This document shows, in pieces, positions 1 to 13,200 of a stretch of DNA of 64,000 bases. Both the position numbers and the translations under genes were made by a program. The DNA lies in the NCBI GenBank assembly GCA_900175165.2, contig FWWN02000393.1, forward strand, positions 1 through 64,000. Direction: 5' to 3'. The notes under the pieces were generated by a model, which was given only the letters and a program-made list of their open reading frames with translations, searched no databases and was not told the DNA's origin. The stretch is from Rhizomucor pusillus (Eukaryota; Mucoromycota; Mucoromycetes; Mucorales; Lichtheimiaceae). Every line of letters begins with the position of its first letter. The stretch's first letter is position 1.

Positions 1-66
1 TTTCTCTTCCGTTACTTTCCTCCTCCTCTCCTCCTCTTCCTTCTCCCAACCCCATACCTTTCCCGT

Positions 67-2139
67 ATGTCGGCCAAACAAGCCCAAGAAAACCTCGGCC
101 GCTCTGAACAGTACAGACGGCTGTTCTACAAGCACGCGAGCGTCACAAAGGACAATGAGCAGTTCATGAACAAGGACGACTTTCTCGAGGCGATAGCTCC
201 CGGTGAAGACTTTAAGAAGATTCAGCGCGAGCAGTTTGGGTTGCTGTTCAAGCTCGCAGACAAGACTGGTCGTGGACTTGTGTCGTTTGAGGAGTTCGTC
301 ATCTTCCAGAACCTGCTCTCAAAAGCCGATGCCGAGTACGAGATTGCATTCCGATTGTTTGACGTGCAAGGCACGGGCAAGGTCACGTTCGACCAGTTCA
401 AGGATGTCCTTTCAAGTAATATGCCAAAGGACGCGGTACCTTTTGATTTCGACTGCGACTGGTTGAAGCTTTACATTGGAAAGAAGGAAGGCCACCACGA
501 GTTGAGCTACGAGGAGTTTTCACAACTGCTCAGAGGTCTCCAGGGCGAACGCTTGAGACAGGAATTCAAACATTACGATAAAGATCAGACTGGCTACATC
601 CGCCCAGAAGATTTTAAGCGCATCATTTTGGATATTGCAAAGCACAAGCTCTCGGACCAGGTTATTGACCATCTGCCAACGCTGTGCAACCTGTATGCCG
701 GCAGTGGCAACAAGATAAGCTTTGCAAACGTCGTTGCCTTCCACAATGTTATTCGAAACATCGACATGGTCGAGTCTGTGATAGTGCGCGCTATCGAAAC
801 CAGTCCTGATAAGAAGATCACCAAGGCCGACTTTTTAAACCACGCTGCACAGGCCAGCCGTTATACCATCTTCACACCTATGGAGGCCGATATTATTTTC
901 CACTTTGCTGGCGTAGACGATGCTTCAGGAAGGTTGAGTCTAGATGATTTTGGAAAGATTTTGGATCCTCGATGGAAACATCCTGAACCTCAGCCAACCG
1001 TCAACGTCGAAGCGGCAGAGTCCAGAAAGAAGCACGGTCTCCTGTACGAGATCATTGAAAACGCCTATGCATTCATCCTCGGTTCCATTGCCGGTGCCGT
1101 CGGTGCCACCGCCGTCTACCCTATCGACTTGGTCAAGACCCGAATGCAGAACCAGCGCTCCAAGGTCGTCGGCGAATTGCTTTATAAGAACAGTTTAGAT
1201 TGCTTCAAAAAGGTCATCAAGAATGAAGGATTTGTCGGTCTGTACCGAGGTTTAGGTCCCCAGCTTGTGGTAATTACAAAGACAACCTGAATTCAAGAAC
1301 TTGATATCTCACAATTATCATTTTAGGGTGTTGCTCCCGAGAAAGCCATCAAGTTGACAGTCAACGACTTTGTGCGCGGAAAATTGATTAACAAGGATAC
1401 TGGAGAAATCAAATTCTGGCAGGAAATGATTGCCGGTGGTGCAGCAGGCGCTTCCCAAGTTGTTTTTACCAACCCGCTTGAGATTGTAAAGATCCGTCTG
1501 CAAGTACAGGGAGAGCAAGCCAAAAACTCGGGTGTACCGCGCCGCTCCGCTCTTTGGATTGTAAAGAACCTCGGTATCGTAGGATTGTACAAGGGTGCAA
1601 GTGCATGTTTGTTGCGAGACGTTCCATTTTCGGCCATCTACTTCCCTGCATACGCACATTTGAAGAAGGACTTGTTCCACGAAGGACCAGACCATAAATT
1701 GACCATCTCAGAACTGCTCATGGCTGGCGCCATCGCCGGTATGCCCGCCGCTTACTTTACCACTCCCGCAGATGTTATCAAGACACGTCTGCAGGTAGAA
1801 GCTCGTAAGGGACAAACAACATACAACGGTATCGCCGATGCCGCCACAAAGATCATGCGAGAAGAAGGTTTCAAGGCGTTCTTCAAGGGCGGTCCTGCAC
1901 GTATCTTTAGATCATCTCCACAATTCGGTGTTACCTTGACAGTCTATGAGATCCTTCATCAACTCTTCCCGTTACCCGGCCACGCCGCCACCACCACCAA
2001 GCCTACTCCTACAACACCTGAACACGAACGAGGATTTGGTCCTTTGCGGTCACGAAACGCCCTTAAAATGCTGCTAGATCTTGATTATAGATTCGGAGTT
2101 TACCAGGCTCCTCCTTCTTCTCCCTCATCATCAAAGTAG
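67..2139 (+). CDS. AGC1: Mitochondrial aspartate/glutamate carrier with EF-hand domain (aralar/citrin type)
   Basis: Exons 67..1269 and 1327..2139 join in phase to give 670 residues, the usual length of animal aralar/citrin. The N-terminal half (about residues 1-320) is an EF-hand regulatory region with repeated D-x-D/N-G-type loops and a helix-rich linker. The C-terminal half is a mitochondrial carrier domain with the three signature repeats [22 protein letters not shown] and [11 protein letters not shown]. Family knowledge: it exchanges aspartate for glutamate plus a proton across the inner mitochondrial membrane in the malate-aspartate shuttle, with calcium sensed on the outer face. The intron falls inside the first carrier repeat. 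The start at 67 follows a CT-rich leader, a common fungal promoter feature. The C-terminal tail is Thr/Pro/Ser-rich. It converges on PIG-S with only 29 bp between stops. No defect seen. Confidence 0.95.
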
Positions 2140-2168
2140 AGTGTATGTAATACAGTCCCCACTTTTTA

Positions 2169-4257
2169 TCATTCCTGTTTCTCTTTATTGTTGATGCCAC
2201 CAGTCTTTTTGGACTTTACAACCGCCATGATGAGCGGAACCGAGATGGGGACGAATAACGGCATGTAAATTGCATACTTGTGCTCGTCAGGGAAGTAGAG
2301 CATAGAGACCATGGTGGGATCAAAGAAGGCCTTCTCCGCTAGATCGATAGCGTCAATGGATTGAGCGACAGCTTGTTCGTAATCACCTCGCTGCAGAGCT
2401 TCCCGAGCATGCTCCAGAGCCAGCAGAGATTCACGCACAAGACGGCCTATATGGTCCAGCACAACCATGTTGGGTATCTCCTCGACCAGCTGAGCGAGCG
2501 AATGCAGCGTAGATGCTGCATTGACAATGTTCTCGGCTGTACGCCGTCTGACAAGCGCATCCTTTTCCATCAAGGTAATTCCTGTCCGCGGTGCAGGGAG
2601 GAAAGTAACATTGTATTTCTGTGGAATCTGTAAAATTATTTCTTGCTTTAGCGGGTAAGATAATCATCAATGTTGTTTGTCTTGTCTCACCTTGATCGTC
2701 TGTGCATCCTGTACACCCATAAGAGTCCGAAGCTGCGACACAAACGTGGCCATGGCCGGTTTCAGCGCTTGTTTATCTAGATGCACTACCTGCTGGTTTT
2801 GCTGTTGCTGTTGCTGCTGCTGCTTCAACCCAGGCACGTTCCTAATTACGACACCTCCCCAGCGAGGTATCAAGAATGCGTTTCCGCGTAAACGCTGTCC
2901 ATTCGAATCATGGATCCACAGACGTTCTTTGAGTGGCGGTATGTAGACCAGAAAGTTGAGTGTAGGATGAGCTGATATAGTGGATGCCAAGTTCCAGTCG
3001 GCCGAGTTGACAAAATGTGGCAGCTGCTCGGGGTCAAAGTAGTGGTATCCAGCTGTTCCATCCCGTGGCCGAAACTGCGGTTTCATTGAGAGTGAAGCAT
3101 AGTGTTGTATCTGGGAATCTACTGTAAAGTTGGATAAAATTGAGAGTTCACCTAGCAACGGTGATAAGTAGCCTGACGCACGAAAGATTTTGTTAGCAAC
3201 TTAGAATGATGCGTCGTAAAAGTAAGAGTATTACTTTGAATGGCGTCTCGAATATCCCAATCGACGTGGACGCTTTCGGGATCGCCGTTCATGAGACTGA
3301 ATGTGATTTGATAGCCTTTTGAATATTTCATGGCTCGCATATCGTTCTACCAAACAACCGAGTAAGCCAAAGGGGTTCTTATGTCTATATGAACGACAAG
3401 GAGCACATACATTGTCGTTATCTCCGCTTCGTACAATGCTGTCAAGAAATTGGTATTCTTGCACGAAAAGGCCCTTGACGAGTCCAACGATAGAAGACTC
3501 CAAATCTTGTTGTTCATCATCGACAAAAAAATATAAATGATAAGACCATGCAACGTGAATATTTAACAGATGATTTTCGTACCTGTTGTGGACTTGTTGA
3601 CTTGTAGAATTAATGTGCGTCCAGTTCCAACAGTGGCATTGTACTCGTAACCAGTTATCAGGTCGATAGGCTGAACGTAAATGTGGTAGTGTCCGATAGG
3701 TGCATTGTCGTGAAATTCCAGGAGATGATCTACGCGTATATATACACACACAGAGAAATATTACATTTTGCATCAGGAAACCACTGAACCGGAGGATGGG
3801 ATTTTTTGCTTGCATAGCAAATTCTAACCTTGCGGTACATCACTGTCGTATAAAGAAGACTCAACATGGATAGATGATTCTCCAGATGTCTGTAACTTTG
3901 CAAATTCACTCTGCAAGGTTGTCTCCAAGTGTTGTGACAGCTGGTCGGCTTTCAGGTCGCGAGGCGTGTGGATATAAAAATGTAAAGGAAATTCGAGTTG
4001 ATGCGTCTACAATGAGTTGGCAAAAAAAAAATCCAATGCAGAGAGGAGAGGAAAATGATAGAATAAGGTGTTCTTTTATTACTATCATGCGCGTTTTCCG
4101 TCAAGACTGTTTGTTGTTGTAGTACCTGTTGCGTCTGCCATGAGTCTATTTCTGCAAAGGGTAGACTTGCTCTGTACACCTCGGTTGTTTTCCACCAAAA
4201 CGGGATGCCAACCAGGATGACAGACCAGAATGCGGCAACGATGAGTCGGGTACTCAT
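2169..4257 (-). CDS. PIGS: GPI transamidase subunit PIG-S (Gpi17)
   Basis: Seven exons (high to low): 4126..4257, 3829..4006, 3583..3729, 3411..3505, 3235..3346, 2691..3172, 2169..2627. They sum to 1605 nt, 534 residues, close to human PIG-S. The N-terminus has a membrane segment followed by GIPFWWKTTEVYRA, the family hallmark. Further conserved blocks are SGDNDNNDMRAMKYS, ELSILSNFTVDSQIQ and the end block AFFDPTMVSMLYFPDEHKYA, which precedes a second membrane segment. Family role: ER subunit of the complex that cleaves a precursor C-terminus and attaches the GPI anchor. The large middle part is lumenal; a polyglutamine stretch (about residues 355-362) sits in it. The ATG at 4257 is the one directly before the conserved first membrane helix. 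It is divergent to the LOG gene with 132 bp between starts. Confidence 0.93.
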
Positions 4258-4389
4258 CGATGGCGACAAGAGCAGGAAGGAAGAAAAAGAGCGAGCGATC
4301 CCTCCGCAACGGAGAATGAATGAATGACACATCGTTACAAATGCGATAGCTGCGAACGTACGCTTGCAGCACCTTTTTTCTGTTACGAA
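4258..4389. promoter_or_regulatory. Short divergent promoter region, PIG-S / LOG
   Basis: Only 132 bp separate the two divergent start codons, so both promoters and 5' leaders must share it. I see no clear TATA box; two short purine-rich runs lie near 4273-4290. Shared regulation is inference only. Confidence 0.5.
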
Positions 4390-5305
4390 ATGTCGCCGCT
4401 ACCTGCCATGAGCACCCCCGCACCTCGATCCAAGGAGATCAAGAGCGTTTGCGTCTTTTGCGGCTCCGGCCCGGGAGCTGACCCGATCTACGTTAAGGAA
4501 GCAGAAGGTACAGCGTATATACATATTTGCTTTGTTATGTCCGCAGCAGCATGCATAGCCACTAACATGCATGATCGTTTTAGAGCTCGGCAAGGCGCTT
4601 GCCCAGAATAACTACAATTTGATATATGGCAAGTTAGGCACCCATCACTGCGATAGATTCAGTTATTCTAATGCAAATTGTGAACTGATATAGGTGGTGG
4701 ATCAGTCGGTGTCATGGGTGCCGTTGCCAAGGCACTGATCGATAATGGAGGCACCGGGAAAGCAATTGTCCCTGAGCCATTGTATAAACATGGAAGCAAG
4801 CAGATCCTCGAGGCGATTGTGGTTCCTGATATGCACACACGCAAGAGAACCATGGGCGACTTGGTAAGTTGTTATGATCTGTCGCTTAAGCATCCTTATC
4901 TCTTACCTTGAATGTTAGTGCGATGCCTTTATTGTTTTGCCTGGCGGCTACGGTACCATGGAAGAAATGCTAGAAATGATTACCTGGTCACAGTTGAACA
5001 TCCATTCGAAGCCCATTCTGCTGCTGAACACCAAGGGATACTTTGATCTATTTACTCAATGGATTGATCATGCTGTGAAAGGTAAAAATTCTCGGAAAAT
5101 CATACTATGGCGGATTAGATGACTGATATACTCGTTGTTCTATACAGAGAACTTTGTAAAGTCTGAAAATACCCGCATCTTTAAAAGCTGCGATAGCGTA
5201 GAACAACTCTTAGAATCGCTCAAGACATACGAGGCACCAATGAGCAGATTCGGCCTGTCTTGGACGACAAGCGTTGACGGCGAGAGCGGACGCGAACTTA
5301 TTTAA
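4390..5305 (+). CDS. LOG-family nucleotide phosphoribohydrolase (lysine-decarboxylase-like fold)
   Basis: Five exons: 4390..4507, 4584..4628, 4694..4863, 4919..5081, 5148..5305, giving 217 residues, the usual family size. Motifs in order: [10 protein letters not shown] near the N-terminus, [10 protein letters not shown] (nucleotide-binding loop) and the signature [13 protein letters not shown] with the catalytic Arg/Glu environment. Family knowledge: LOG enzymes release the base from cytokinin riboside 5'-monophosphates and, in many microbes, act on AMP-like nucleotides. Annotation as lysine decarboxylase is a historical error. Intron 2 must start at 4629 with GC (GCAAGT): only that cut restores the YGGGSVG motif. 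A second in-frame ATG at 4408 is an alternative start. The physiological substrate cannot be told from sequence. Confidence 0.92.
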
Positions 5306-5704
5306 ATAAATCTGCAGGCTTATTGCTGCCTTGGCTCCGATTGCAACGCTTGACCGTTGTTGGATGTGTGAGTGCTCCTTGAGCCAGAGGTTGCGCCCCT
5401 TGTTGCGAGTGTTGACATCAGGGGGGTGCTTGCTTGTCGTGAGAAAAGGAGGAAGGGGAAGATCACATTGTGTGCTTTACATGTGCCTGTCTCTTTCAAC
5501 GTACGCGTAAACCATACGACAAAAAAGAATAGGGGTAGCATCGTTCGTACTTTATACTCGCAGGATACAATGTGTGTTACCTAGCGTCGTCTTAAACAGC
5601 TATTCATTACTGTCAAAGCTCTCTTGTTCTCTTCACATCCCCTATTCCCTTTTTCTTTTTTTTTTCTTCTTTGCTTCTTTTTGTATGATTTATTATTTTT
5701 TGCC
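5306..5704. other. Intergenic, LOG to Ras GEF
   Basis: No convincing gene. A pyrimidine-rich tract at about 5640-5705 runs straight into the ATG of the Ras GEF, as in many fungal promoters. Confidence 0.5.
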
Positions 5705-8700
5705 ATGTTGACCATGGAACAACAACACTTTGATGACGCTCGACGCAACATAGTAGATCGGTGTGAGCAAGATAGCTGGACTATCTCGCAACAGGAACGA
5801 CAAGCAGCTCTGGCAGTGCTGTTCCTAAAGTTCCAGTCACTAGATAGCAACGTTGCGATGGTAAAAAGCCGTAGATAGGAGAAGAAGAAGAAGACGGATG
5901 TAAGCTCATATTATTATTGGCATGTAAACCTAGACATGGCAACTTGGAACGTTGCAGAAATCAATCATGACAATTTTGACACTGACACCAACATTGCTGG
6001 ACCAAATACTCGATCGCTCATCAGCTCTGTCACTCCTTGTTTCTATTCAAAGTGCATCATCCCTGCTTCAGTCTGTAACACACCAGCTTATCCTGTGCAG
6101 GCCAAAGAAGCATTCGATGAAACGAAGCAGCAACGACGTGATACGATGGGAGACACGTACGATTGTGGACATCGTTCAGACAGTGGAGAGCCTTGTAACG
6201 GGTGGCATCATGCTTAATGATCATCAGGTAAAAACCTTAATATGGAATTCAACGAAGGGGTTTAGAAGCTCATTCCTCTGGTGGTATCAAGCTTCATGCC
6301 ATCAACGAGTCTCTGGTGGCCCATGCTCATCAACTCGTGGATGCCCTACTGGCTTTCCTCAATCCGTCTTTACATCGCTTAGGCACGTTGCGTGATAGTG
6401 ATCGGCCTTTCACATTGTCACACAGGAACAGGGAACTGACAATTGGGTTGCTTTTTGCAGGATCCGATCAATTTACAGCTCAGGGTGCAAGTCCATCAAG
6501 GTAAATCCAGAAGAAGAACGACATTCTCGATTGCCTGTCAACTTAAAACTATCATAATATTTTCTATTCGCATGCCTTGACGCAGTGCTGCTGACGCAGA
6601 CTCTCCAGCAGGTAAAGCACATATATATCATGAGAGTGACATTGTATTCTCTCTTCTTCTCTTTCTCTCTTCCTCTCTCTTTCTCTCCCCTTTGACCCCC
6701 TTGCCTTCCTTTTATTTTTCAGCAATTTTGAAGCTCATCATATTTTCTTGCTCTATTTCACCTCCTAGCGGGCAAACGTTTACTACGTGGTATTCTTCCA
6801 TTGAAAAATCAACCAATGGGCAGCAACAGCACCCGCACGCACACGAAACACGTCGTCGATGACAGCGACGATGATTCTACGTCGCTCCTGTCGAACAGCA
6901 CCAAATCTTCGAAAAGCGTGCATGTATTCAAAAAGTTCTTGTTTGGTCATCATAGGAAGCACCAGCAACAGCGGATTAAAGAATCCGTGTTTCACAAGCG
7001 AACCAAGCGCCACAGTGGGTGCACCGTCAACAGCTCTTGTAGTCTTGGTAGCAGCAACAGCAACAGCAGCACCCGTAGCAATCCTACCGTCAGTGCTCGA
7101 TGGAGCCGTGAGAGCAGTCTAGGAGGAGAGGTTCGCTATATTATTTCTGTTCTGGAGGAGAGCAAGGGACAAAATAGGGCGGTCGGAGGAAGGGTGGAGC
7201 TCGCACATGCATGGCATCCAAACTGACTTTATATACTTGCACTTTGTAGCTACAGTCCACTACCTCAATACAGCAACAACAACAACAACAAACTCCTGCT
7301 TCTTCTTCTTCGTCGCCTAAAAGTCGACGATTATCAGTGCAGACATTATCATCTCCTTCATCTAGAAGAACTTATATCCGAATGGCTGATAACTATTGCC
7401 AGCAGCACCTAGAAGCAGAGGAGAATGGCGACTTGACGCGGACCGGTTACAACCAAGAGGAAAATCGTCTAGACGAATCATCCGATAGATTCATTCCATC
7501 CGACTCTTGCTATTTTTCCGTGTCTTCGTCATCTCAAGCTTCCTTTAAGACAGCAATCATCGAGGAGGCGTCGACAACAAGGACTACTGCTGCTACCACG
7601 ACTACGAGTACTACGAAGCATGGACCGTCGTCACCATTCCAAACGATGCATTCTAGAGATAATCTTGTGTCTATTCACATCGAGCACGCAGAGCCGACAT
7701 TTATATCTACCAGCCGTAGAGAGCCATCATCTACATCAACAGCACGCAAAGGGTTTCTACGTGTACGCCATCCCAGCAACGAGGGCAGCCTAAAACATCA
7801 CCGATCCGAAAGCGATTTAAACCGATTAAAGAATTCATTCACACATCATCCAGGCAGTAATTCATCAGCAACAACTATTTCCAGCACGCTGAGAACTCTG
7901 ATACCGAGTCGATCAAACAGTATAAAGTTGACGCCATCCATGTCGAATTCACGCTCTTGCCAAACCAACTCTACCGATCAGAGGTAACAGCAAAGAGCAT
8001 TTGTGTATATATTGCCTCCAGTTGCTGACTCCTATCCACTCAGTGCATGGGGTCATATTGTGCGTAACCTTCGACGTAATCCTTCTTCATTGTCGCTGAA
8101 CAAGAAAGCCAACGAAGATGACGAGGTATTTCTCGATCTAGACAAGTCTTGTCACTTTAGGATACGACTTTAACAAAAGATCCTCTATTATAGATACTGA
8201 AACAGGCAGGAATCTCTTGCTCCAACCATCCTCCTTCGCTTACCAAAAACCAACACTGTGAGGGCAGCATTTTGCATGTTTCTGAAAACGGCCAAGACGT
8301 GCTGGTCATGGAAATGGTCGGTGGTAAACTGCATGTAACGGCAGGCACATGCGAAAAGCTTTTTCTCAAGTTGGCAGACGAGACAGCGCAAGGTAACGGG
8401 GCAGATACATTAATATCCAATTCTATTTGCACACTAACGCGTATGATTGTAAGATCTCGATTACGTTGATACGTATATTATGAGCCATCACTATTTCACC
8501 ACGTCCACCGAGTTTTTGGAAAATCTCATGGCTCGATTCCATCTAGAAGCGCAGCCTGGCGAAGCAGAATATTTTAAAAAATGGCAGCGATGCATCCAAG
8601 TCAAGTAAGTGTAGGGTACTTACTTTTACACCGCTGTATACATCGTAACGTGCCTTTTTTCTCTTTCAGAGTACTTAATGTTATTACACGATGGATAAAG

Positions 8701-10033
8701 TTACAATATCAAGACTTTGAAGTCATGCCTATTCTAAAGACTCGGCTCGAAGCCTTCCTTAATGGAGATATCAAGCGAGCTGGATTCAGCACGGAAGCGC
8801 ACACGATTCGAGAAGCACTGGATCTGCAAGCAGCCAGGCATGCCAGAAGACGACACTCTCTCGTAGCGTTGACAAGTTCACATTCAAAACCGTGTACCGT
8901 CGCAAACACCTCGCCGTCTCCATTCTTACCTCCTACGCCATCCTCGATCGTTTCACCACGCAGACCAGCATACGCTACAACTCCTGCGTCGTCAATTATC
9001 TCACCACCCAGCTCCCCAACTTCGCCCTCGACTTTCTCGATCGCATCCGTGTTGACAACATCCTCACCACTGTTAACATTTGACTCTAAAGATGTTGCAA
9101 AGTATTTGACGCTGGCCGATTTCTATATTTTCAAGTGCATAACTGCATATGACTATCTACATGGTCCTTGGCGTCAGTCTACTCCTTCTGAGCAAGAGCA
9201 AGCCAAAGAAAGGCGTGGCATTGACTACATTGCCATGATGATACAACGTGCCAACACTGTAAGTTTTATCGAGATGTTATCGTCAACCTCTCGGCCTCTA
9301 ACTGTAGATATATCTTCTAACAACATTTAGCTGAATCGCTGGGTTGACTATGAGCTTGCAAATGCACGACAGTCCAAGCGTCAGAAAATCATTCTCAAAA
9401 AGCTGATTGAAATTGCAAAGGTAAAGATAGAAGCCTTTTTTATATTTTGTTTATTAACGATGCGTTATTAACCTCTCCTAACAGTTTTGTCTCGAATGGA
9501 ATAATTTCCACACAAGCATGATAATCACAATGGGCCTGATATACAGCAGCAGCAGCAACAACAACAATGGAAGCAGCAACTGCCCACAAAGCAGCAGCAG
9601 CAGCAAGCAAGCGCTGCAAGAACATTTATCATACAAGGATTCGGTAACTCTGGGGCAGCTTAAAAAGAACTTGGATGTGGGTAACAACATGGCTGCATAC
9701 CGCCAGGCATTTACACACGTCCGTGCTCCTGCTATCCCCTTTTTCCCCATTGTGCTCAAGGACTTTACGTTCTACGTTGATGGAAACCAGACGACACTCA
9801 ACAATCCATTATGCCTGGTGAATTTCAGCAAGTTCAGGGCGCTCTACAAATTTGCAAACTCTGTCACCAGCCTGGTGAATGAGAATTATACATTCTCAGG
9901 AGACCTGGAGCACCTGGCATTCTTCCCTGGTGCCCAAACTGTGTTTGGGGGCGGGCCGTTGGATCCAGTAGCAGAGGCTGTGGAATCCAGGCTGCGCGAG
10001 GTCCGCGATAACACCACCACCATTTGTACATAA
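5705..10033 (+). CDS. Ras guanine-nucleotide exchange factor (RasGEF_N plus RasGEF catalytic domain)
   Basis: Best model has 13 exons: 5705..5860, 5958..6227, 6292..6391, 6461..6500, 6586..6611, 6769..7130, 7250..7983, 8044..8125, 8194..8392, 8454..8604, 8670..9258, 9331..9420, 9485..10033, about 1115 residues. The donor near 6391 is uncertain; all other joins close the frame. The N-terminal third is helical without a known domain. A long Ser/Thr/Gln-rich linker follows (includes a glutamine run at 7271-7291). RasGEF_N starts near 8300 (GGKLHVTAGTCEKLFLKLAD), and the catalytic CDC25-homology domain runs from about 9085 to 9990 (LTLADFYIFKCI, YIAMMIQRANTLNRWVDYEL, APAIPFFPIVLKDFTF). Role: loads GTP onto a Ras/Rap-type GTPase at membranes. 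A low-complexity Ser/Asn/Gln insert interrupts the catalytic domain near 9543-9615. No SH3 domain is visible, unlike yeast Cdc25. Confidence 0.85.
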
Positions 10034-10079
10034 TAATAACTGCAACAATAATAATAATGATAATAATAATAATAATAAA
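10031..10079. repeat. TAA/AAT trinucleotide microsatellite
   Basis: Imperfect TAATAATAA run starting at the Ras GEF stop codon and filling part of the 249-bp convergent gap to the subtilase. Confidence 0.9.
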
Positions 10080-10282
10080 CCACGAGAGTAAAACAAGGAG
10101 AAGCAGAAGAAAGGAACAGTCGTTGTAGAAGTTAACATCAAACAGGCAGGCTTTCTTTACACAAAGATAGAGAAATAAAAGAAAAAGGATGGGGTAGATC
10201 GTTAATGTGAAGTGTAACGGGTGAATGTTGAATTTCTTTAAGATAACAACGTGAAATTGTTGCCAAGGCAACGTTTCTCTAT

Positions 10283-13200
10283 CTATATTACGATGGAAAT
10301 GGGCAAAGCAGTGTCGGTAGGCTTATACGAAGGCTTGATAGACGATGTTGTTGTTGTTGACGACGACTGACTGGAGCTGTTGCTGCTGTTGCTATTCAAG
10401 TTCATTTTCATAGGAGGTGATGTCCAGGTATCCCAATCACGATCACTGGTACGGTCGCCAAACACACGCAGGGCGCGCACGCGCAGATAATACACTCCTC
10501 CAGACGAGACGGTGCGCACCTCCTTTGACGAAGAATCTTGCTCAACGTATTGGCCAGTCCACACCCAAGCCTCGTAGGGAGTGGATGAGGATGTGGCCGC
10601 CTTTGTGTTACGCGGCAGCCATTCATGCGTCGAGTCTGCGTTCATTGCATTATAAGGCACAGAGCCGAGCAATTTCTTGTGTTCATCGAGCACCTGGACG
10701 TCGACGAGCGGTGTTCCCGTCAAGAGACGTACAAGCAGCGTCGGCCATCGTCCAGGCGAGTAGTGACCGGTCTCCTTGGTACCGAGGATAGAGCCATCTG
10801 GGTTGCCGATGCTAGGGAACGGGTATGCCAAGTCAGAAGAACCGCTGGACCGATCCAAAATGGGAAGGTCGGTCATGTTGCCAATCATTCCAATATACGG
10901 AATCGATGCAGCAATCGATCCATTCTCCAGCTCGACGCCAATGTATCCGCCGTAAATCGCGTGCGAGTTGGGCGCAAATACGTGCGTGGAAACCTTCAAG
11001 TTCACTTGCACCTCTGCAGAGCCGCCAGCAGGTACGCGCAGCTGGTTCTTTGAAAAGGTGACCGTCGCAACTGTTGGATCTTGGACTCCCAAGCTGATAG
11101 GCTCCTGCGGTGTGAAATCCGACGCGTTTTTCAGATCGTAGCCTGCTGTTGTGAGCGCTGCGCCGTGGACCATTCGGAACTCTAGCACTTCCTTTGCATG
11201 GTTGTAAATGGTGAGTGTTTGCGTGGGTTCAAAGTGCTCTGTATCATTGAAGCTGAGTGCGCTCGGCGAGACGTGGAACTGCGAGAGACCTTGCACAGCG
11301 CGCGCCACGTTGATAGCGCCTGCACCTTGGCGGACGGGTGCGTCGCCTAGCGACGGGTAGGCGAAGACAGGCGATTTGACTAATAAATCAAAAATATATA
11401 TCTAATTTAGCAAACAAGTGACGCGTTGTATAAATTTGAATACAAACGTACGTGGCGATGCAAAGTTCAAGAGCGAGTCCTTGACTATCTGGGCAGTCAA
11501 TTTCTGGCCTTTGAACGAGTCGACGAGCAAGGCAACGTAGGCCGATACCAAGGGAGCAGAAGTGGATGTGCCAGACAGGAACCCGTACGAGCCGAGATTC
11601 AACGGAAAAGTGCTAAGGAGATCCGAACCTAGAGCACAAATCTCAGGCTTGATACGAAGTTCGTTGGTAGGGCCGAGCGACGTGAATCCTGCAAAGCGGC
11701 CTGCTTGCGACTCAGGTGCAGGGACGGACACGAGCAAGGATGTCAACTGGGCTTCCAAGGGCCGATCATGCTTCTTCTTCTTTTTGTTGCTGCTGCTGTT
11801 GTGAACAAACGCAAACAGTTGCTTGGCATCAGCGCCGCTGATAAACGCAACAGCGGGGGATTTGGAGGAGCTGCCGCTGCTGCTGTAGCTGGTTGGTGAC
11901 GAGTCGTTGCTGCTGGAGTAGGCGACGATGACCGATGCCTTTGAGTATGCGGCTATTTGTTTGTCCAGATTACATCCGTCCTGAGGTACAAGCACAATGT
12001 TGTCATCCACATCCAGGTCCTTGTCAATACATTTATCGTCACTGTCATCGGAAGCGAAAACAAGACTGGTCGCGTTGGGCTGGACAAGGGCTGAGTTGTC
12101 GATGGTTCGGTACGGGATGGCTAGATTATCAGTCTTGTACTTGCCGTCAATGCGTGTAACATTTAAAATGTACGCTGGTAAGTGGGTGTTCATCAACGAG
12201 CCGACAGCGATCACATTGCGACCGGTGGATGGCGAGGCAGCCAAGAAGATGCCACTGGTGCCGATATTGCCAGTAGCCACGACAACTGTAAAACGAAGGG
12301 ATTTAGTTATTGTTATTGAGGAGAATAAGTAGTGACAGTTCCTACCATGCACGCCGCGAGCAACCAAACGATCGGCAAATACAGCCAGAACATCTTCTTC
12401 CCATCCACCATTCTCGCCTAGCGAAAGGTTGATCACATCCATGTCGGCCTTGTAGGCCATCTCCATGGCCTTGATAAACACATCGGTCGTGGATACCTGC
12501 GACTTGCATCCAAATACTCTGCCCAAAAGGAACAAAATTCAGATCATCCTGCCCTCTCTGGCAACTTTTTTCTTTTCCAAATGTTTTATACTTTACTACA
12601 TACCTCCACATGCCCAACTGTGCGCCGGGCGCAGCACCAGTCCAGTTCTAGATGGCTTGGATTAGTGTACAGATACCTACGACTTTTAGCCTTATACTTG
12701 CATAGTTCTTATCGATCGCACCAATGAGTCCTACAGCAACGGGGTGGGCGATATAAAGTTATTTCTCAGCTAATAAACCCCAAGATCGCAGATCGCCTTT
12801 TTCTCTTGGCATCTCCTCTTACCAGTGACGAAGGTACCGTGACCAGTCGCACCGACTATGGTTTAGCCACGAGCGTCGGGTTATTTTAGTTTTTGTCGTC
12901 GCTTCTAAATATATAAATATATGTCTACTTGCCTGCACCGGCGGGACAGTCGTCAAGCGGGTCGGCGTCGGGACGAATCGAGTCTGGGCTGCCATCATAG
13001 TCGTCGCCTACGAGATCGTACCCGTACGCAATCCGGCATCCTGTTCCGAAACATCCACCCAATGCAGGGTGTCGATAATCCACACCTAATTTTTTCACTG
13101 TGTTAAATCCAGTATCATTTTGAGCCAGCCAGTGATGTAAAAGACAACTCACCCGAATCAATGATACCCACGCGCACACTTGACCCGTCAACGTTGAGCT

